A stretch of 64,000 nucleotides of DNA from Metabacillus litoralis (lineage in GTDB: Bacteria; Bacillota; Bacilli; Bacillales; Bacillaceae), in the NCBI RefSeq assembly GCF_020524045.1, contig NZ_JAIVKL010000001.1:186001-250000 (forward strand), given 5' to 3'. The notes beneath the pieces were generated by a model. That model saw nothing but the letters and a program-made list of their open reading frames with translations. It searched no databases and had not been told where the DNA came from. Positions 63,288 to 64,000 of the stretch are shown here, one piece after another; the first letter of the stretch is position 1; the number at the start of each line of letters is the position of its first letter. Position numbers and translations under genes: made by a program.

Positions 63288-64000
63288 TTAATATCCTCCT
63301 CTTAAATCTGATGCAGAACCAATATGTGGTATGTTTTTATGTAACTTTGTTGGAACTAATTGAATTGAATCATTACTTGCATGATGTGGTGTTAACCCTT
63401 GATTTTTCAACCATTTCTTCGCTTGATTCTCAGACTCAAATCCTTTTGCCTTCATTAGCTTTTGATATACTAATTTAAAATCATTATCTGTACCTGTTAA
63501 TTGACCAGGCTTAAATGTTAGATTACCTTTTGCATATGGTGAAAAATCTGGTCGCCCATTCTTAAATTCAATTGGTTTTCCACCAGTTACAGAGTTTACA
63601 TCTGAATTATTTGAATACCATTTACCATTTCCAGGGGATCCATCCCATTTCCCATTAGTCTTAGGTAGTCTAGTTTTAGGATTTAAACTATTAACTACCT
63701 CTGCAAACTTTGGATCCAACTTCATTGTTAATTTGGTTCCAGCTTTTATAAGCTTTATTCCCCCGTTAACAAGCTTACCACCTGGAATAAAGCTTAACCC
63801 AGCAATTACTTTATCTAAAGTATTAGCATTAGAATCGAGCAACGTTTTAATATCATCACCAATTATAAAGTCAAATCCTAATTTTGCAATATCCTTTAAT
63901 GATTTACTTACTTCCCCCCATGTAGAATTTTTATTATTAATAACCTTCTCGTGAGAATTATATAATACTAGAGTATTACCAATTTGAGGTTTTGGTGGTG
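63288..64000 (-). CDS. C-terminal part of a polymorphic toxin, HNH/Endo VII-like nuclease
   Basis: The frame is open from the stop at 63288 to the window edge (my translation of 63843-64000 reads through), so the N-terminus lies outside. Residues visible: pre-toxin region [17 protein letters not shown] and [19 protein letters not shown], then a C-terminal nuclease-type motif [19 protein letters not shown] plus [14 protein letters not shown], with conserved His residues as in HNH/Endo VII toxins of LXG-type proteins. The immunity gene follows. Whether an LXG, WXG100 or RHS leader drives export cannot be seen. Confidence 0.85.
   Translation of the reverse strand, partial: PPKPQIGNTLVLYNSHEKVINNKNSTWGEVSKSLKDIAKLGFDFIIGDDIKTLLDSNANTLDKVIAGLSFIPGGKLVNGGIKLIKAGTKLTMKLDPKFAEVVNSLNPKTRLPKTNGKWDGSPGNGKWYSNNSDVNSVTGGKPIEFKNGRPDFSPYAKGNLTFKPGQLTGTDNDFKLVYQKLMKAKGFESENQAKKWLKNQGLTPHHASNDSIQLVPTKLHKNIPHIGSASDLRGGY

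Overview
The window looks like a chromosomal segment of a low-GC, endospore-forming Bacillaceae species (Bacillus sensu lato). Evidence: strong AGGAGG-type ribosome binding sites, frequent TTG/GTG starts, and many endospore-former genes (YheC/YheD ATP-grasp proteins, a CotY/CotZ coat protein, SirA, a Spo0E-type phosphatase, SpoVK). The right half follows the Bacillus subtilis order miaA-hfq-spoVK-hflX-ynbB-glnR-glnA and lexA-yneA-yneB-ynzC-sirA-yneF-ccdA-yneI-yneJ-yneK, but without nrdIEF or tkt in the places known from B. subtilis. The species cannot be fixed from this window.

Layout. 1-6.6 kb: surface polysaccharide genes (UDP-glucose dehydrogenase cut by the window edge, a glucose-1-phosphate nucleotidyltransferase, four glycosyltransferases, a pyruvyltransferase-like protein). 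6.6-14.8 kb: five ATP-grasp proteins, four of them YheC/YheD type, around a CotY/CotZ-like protein, in two tandem minus-strand groups. With the sugar genes this reads as a spore-surface island. 14.9-24.3 kb: assorted genes (UPF0316 membrane protein, PAP2 phosphatase, DEAD-box helicase, acyl-CoA synthetase, YhfC-type protease, an FbpA-like small protein behind a perfect cre-like palindrome, aldo/keto reductase). 24.4-32 kb: a minus-strand operon of six overlapping genes (KAS III, ATP-grasp ligase, NAD-dependent reductase, MBL-fold hydrolase, F390-synthetase-like adenylating enzyme, GNAT-like protein) followed by a secreted GH18 hydrolase. This is the best candidate for an undescribed pathway. 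32-41 kb: YkuI-type EAL protein, MFS exporter with a divergent SgrR-type regulator, DUF418 protein, and a two-component system whose regulator has an in-frame stop codon. 41-43.2 kb: repeat-rich, with a strongly predicted small structured RNA. 43.2-55 kb: the conserved yne / lexA / glnRA / ynbAB block. 55-61.4 kb: TRIC-like channel, small unknown proteins, spoVK, hfq, miaA and a DUF2294 protein. 61.4-62.7 kb is gene-poor. 62.7-64 kb: a SMI1/KNR4-type immunity protein beside the C-terminal part of a polymorphic HNH-type toxin that runs off the window.

Regulation visible in the DNA: two GlnR operators around a consensus promoter before glnR, three LexA boxes between yneA and lexA, a cre-like palindrome just after a consensus promoter before the FbpA-like gene, and many hairpin terminators. 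Three families of intergenic repeats are present: a ~350-bp element (two inverted copies), a ~165-bp MITE-like element (three copies, one lying in the loop of a terminator), and a more decayed family (three copies). No transposase, tRNA, rRNA or CRISPR array was recognised.
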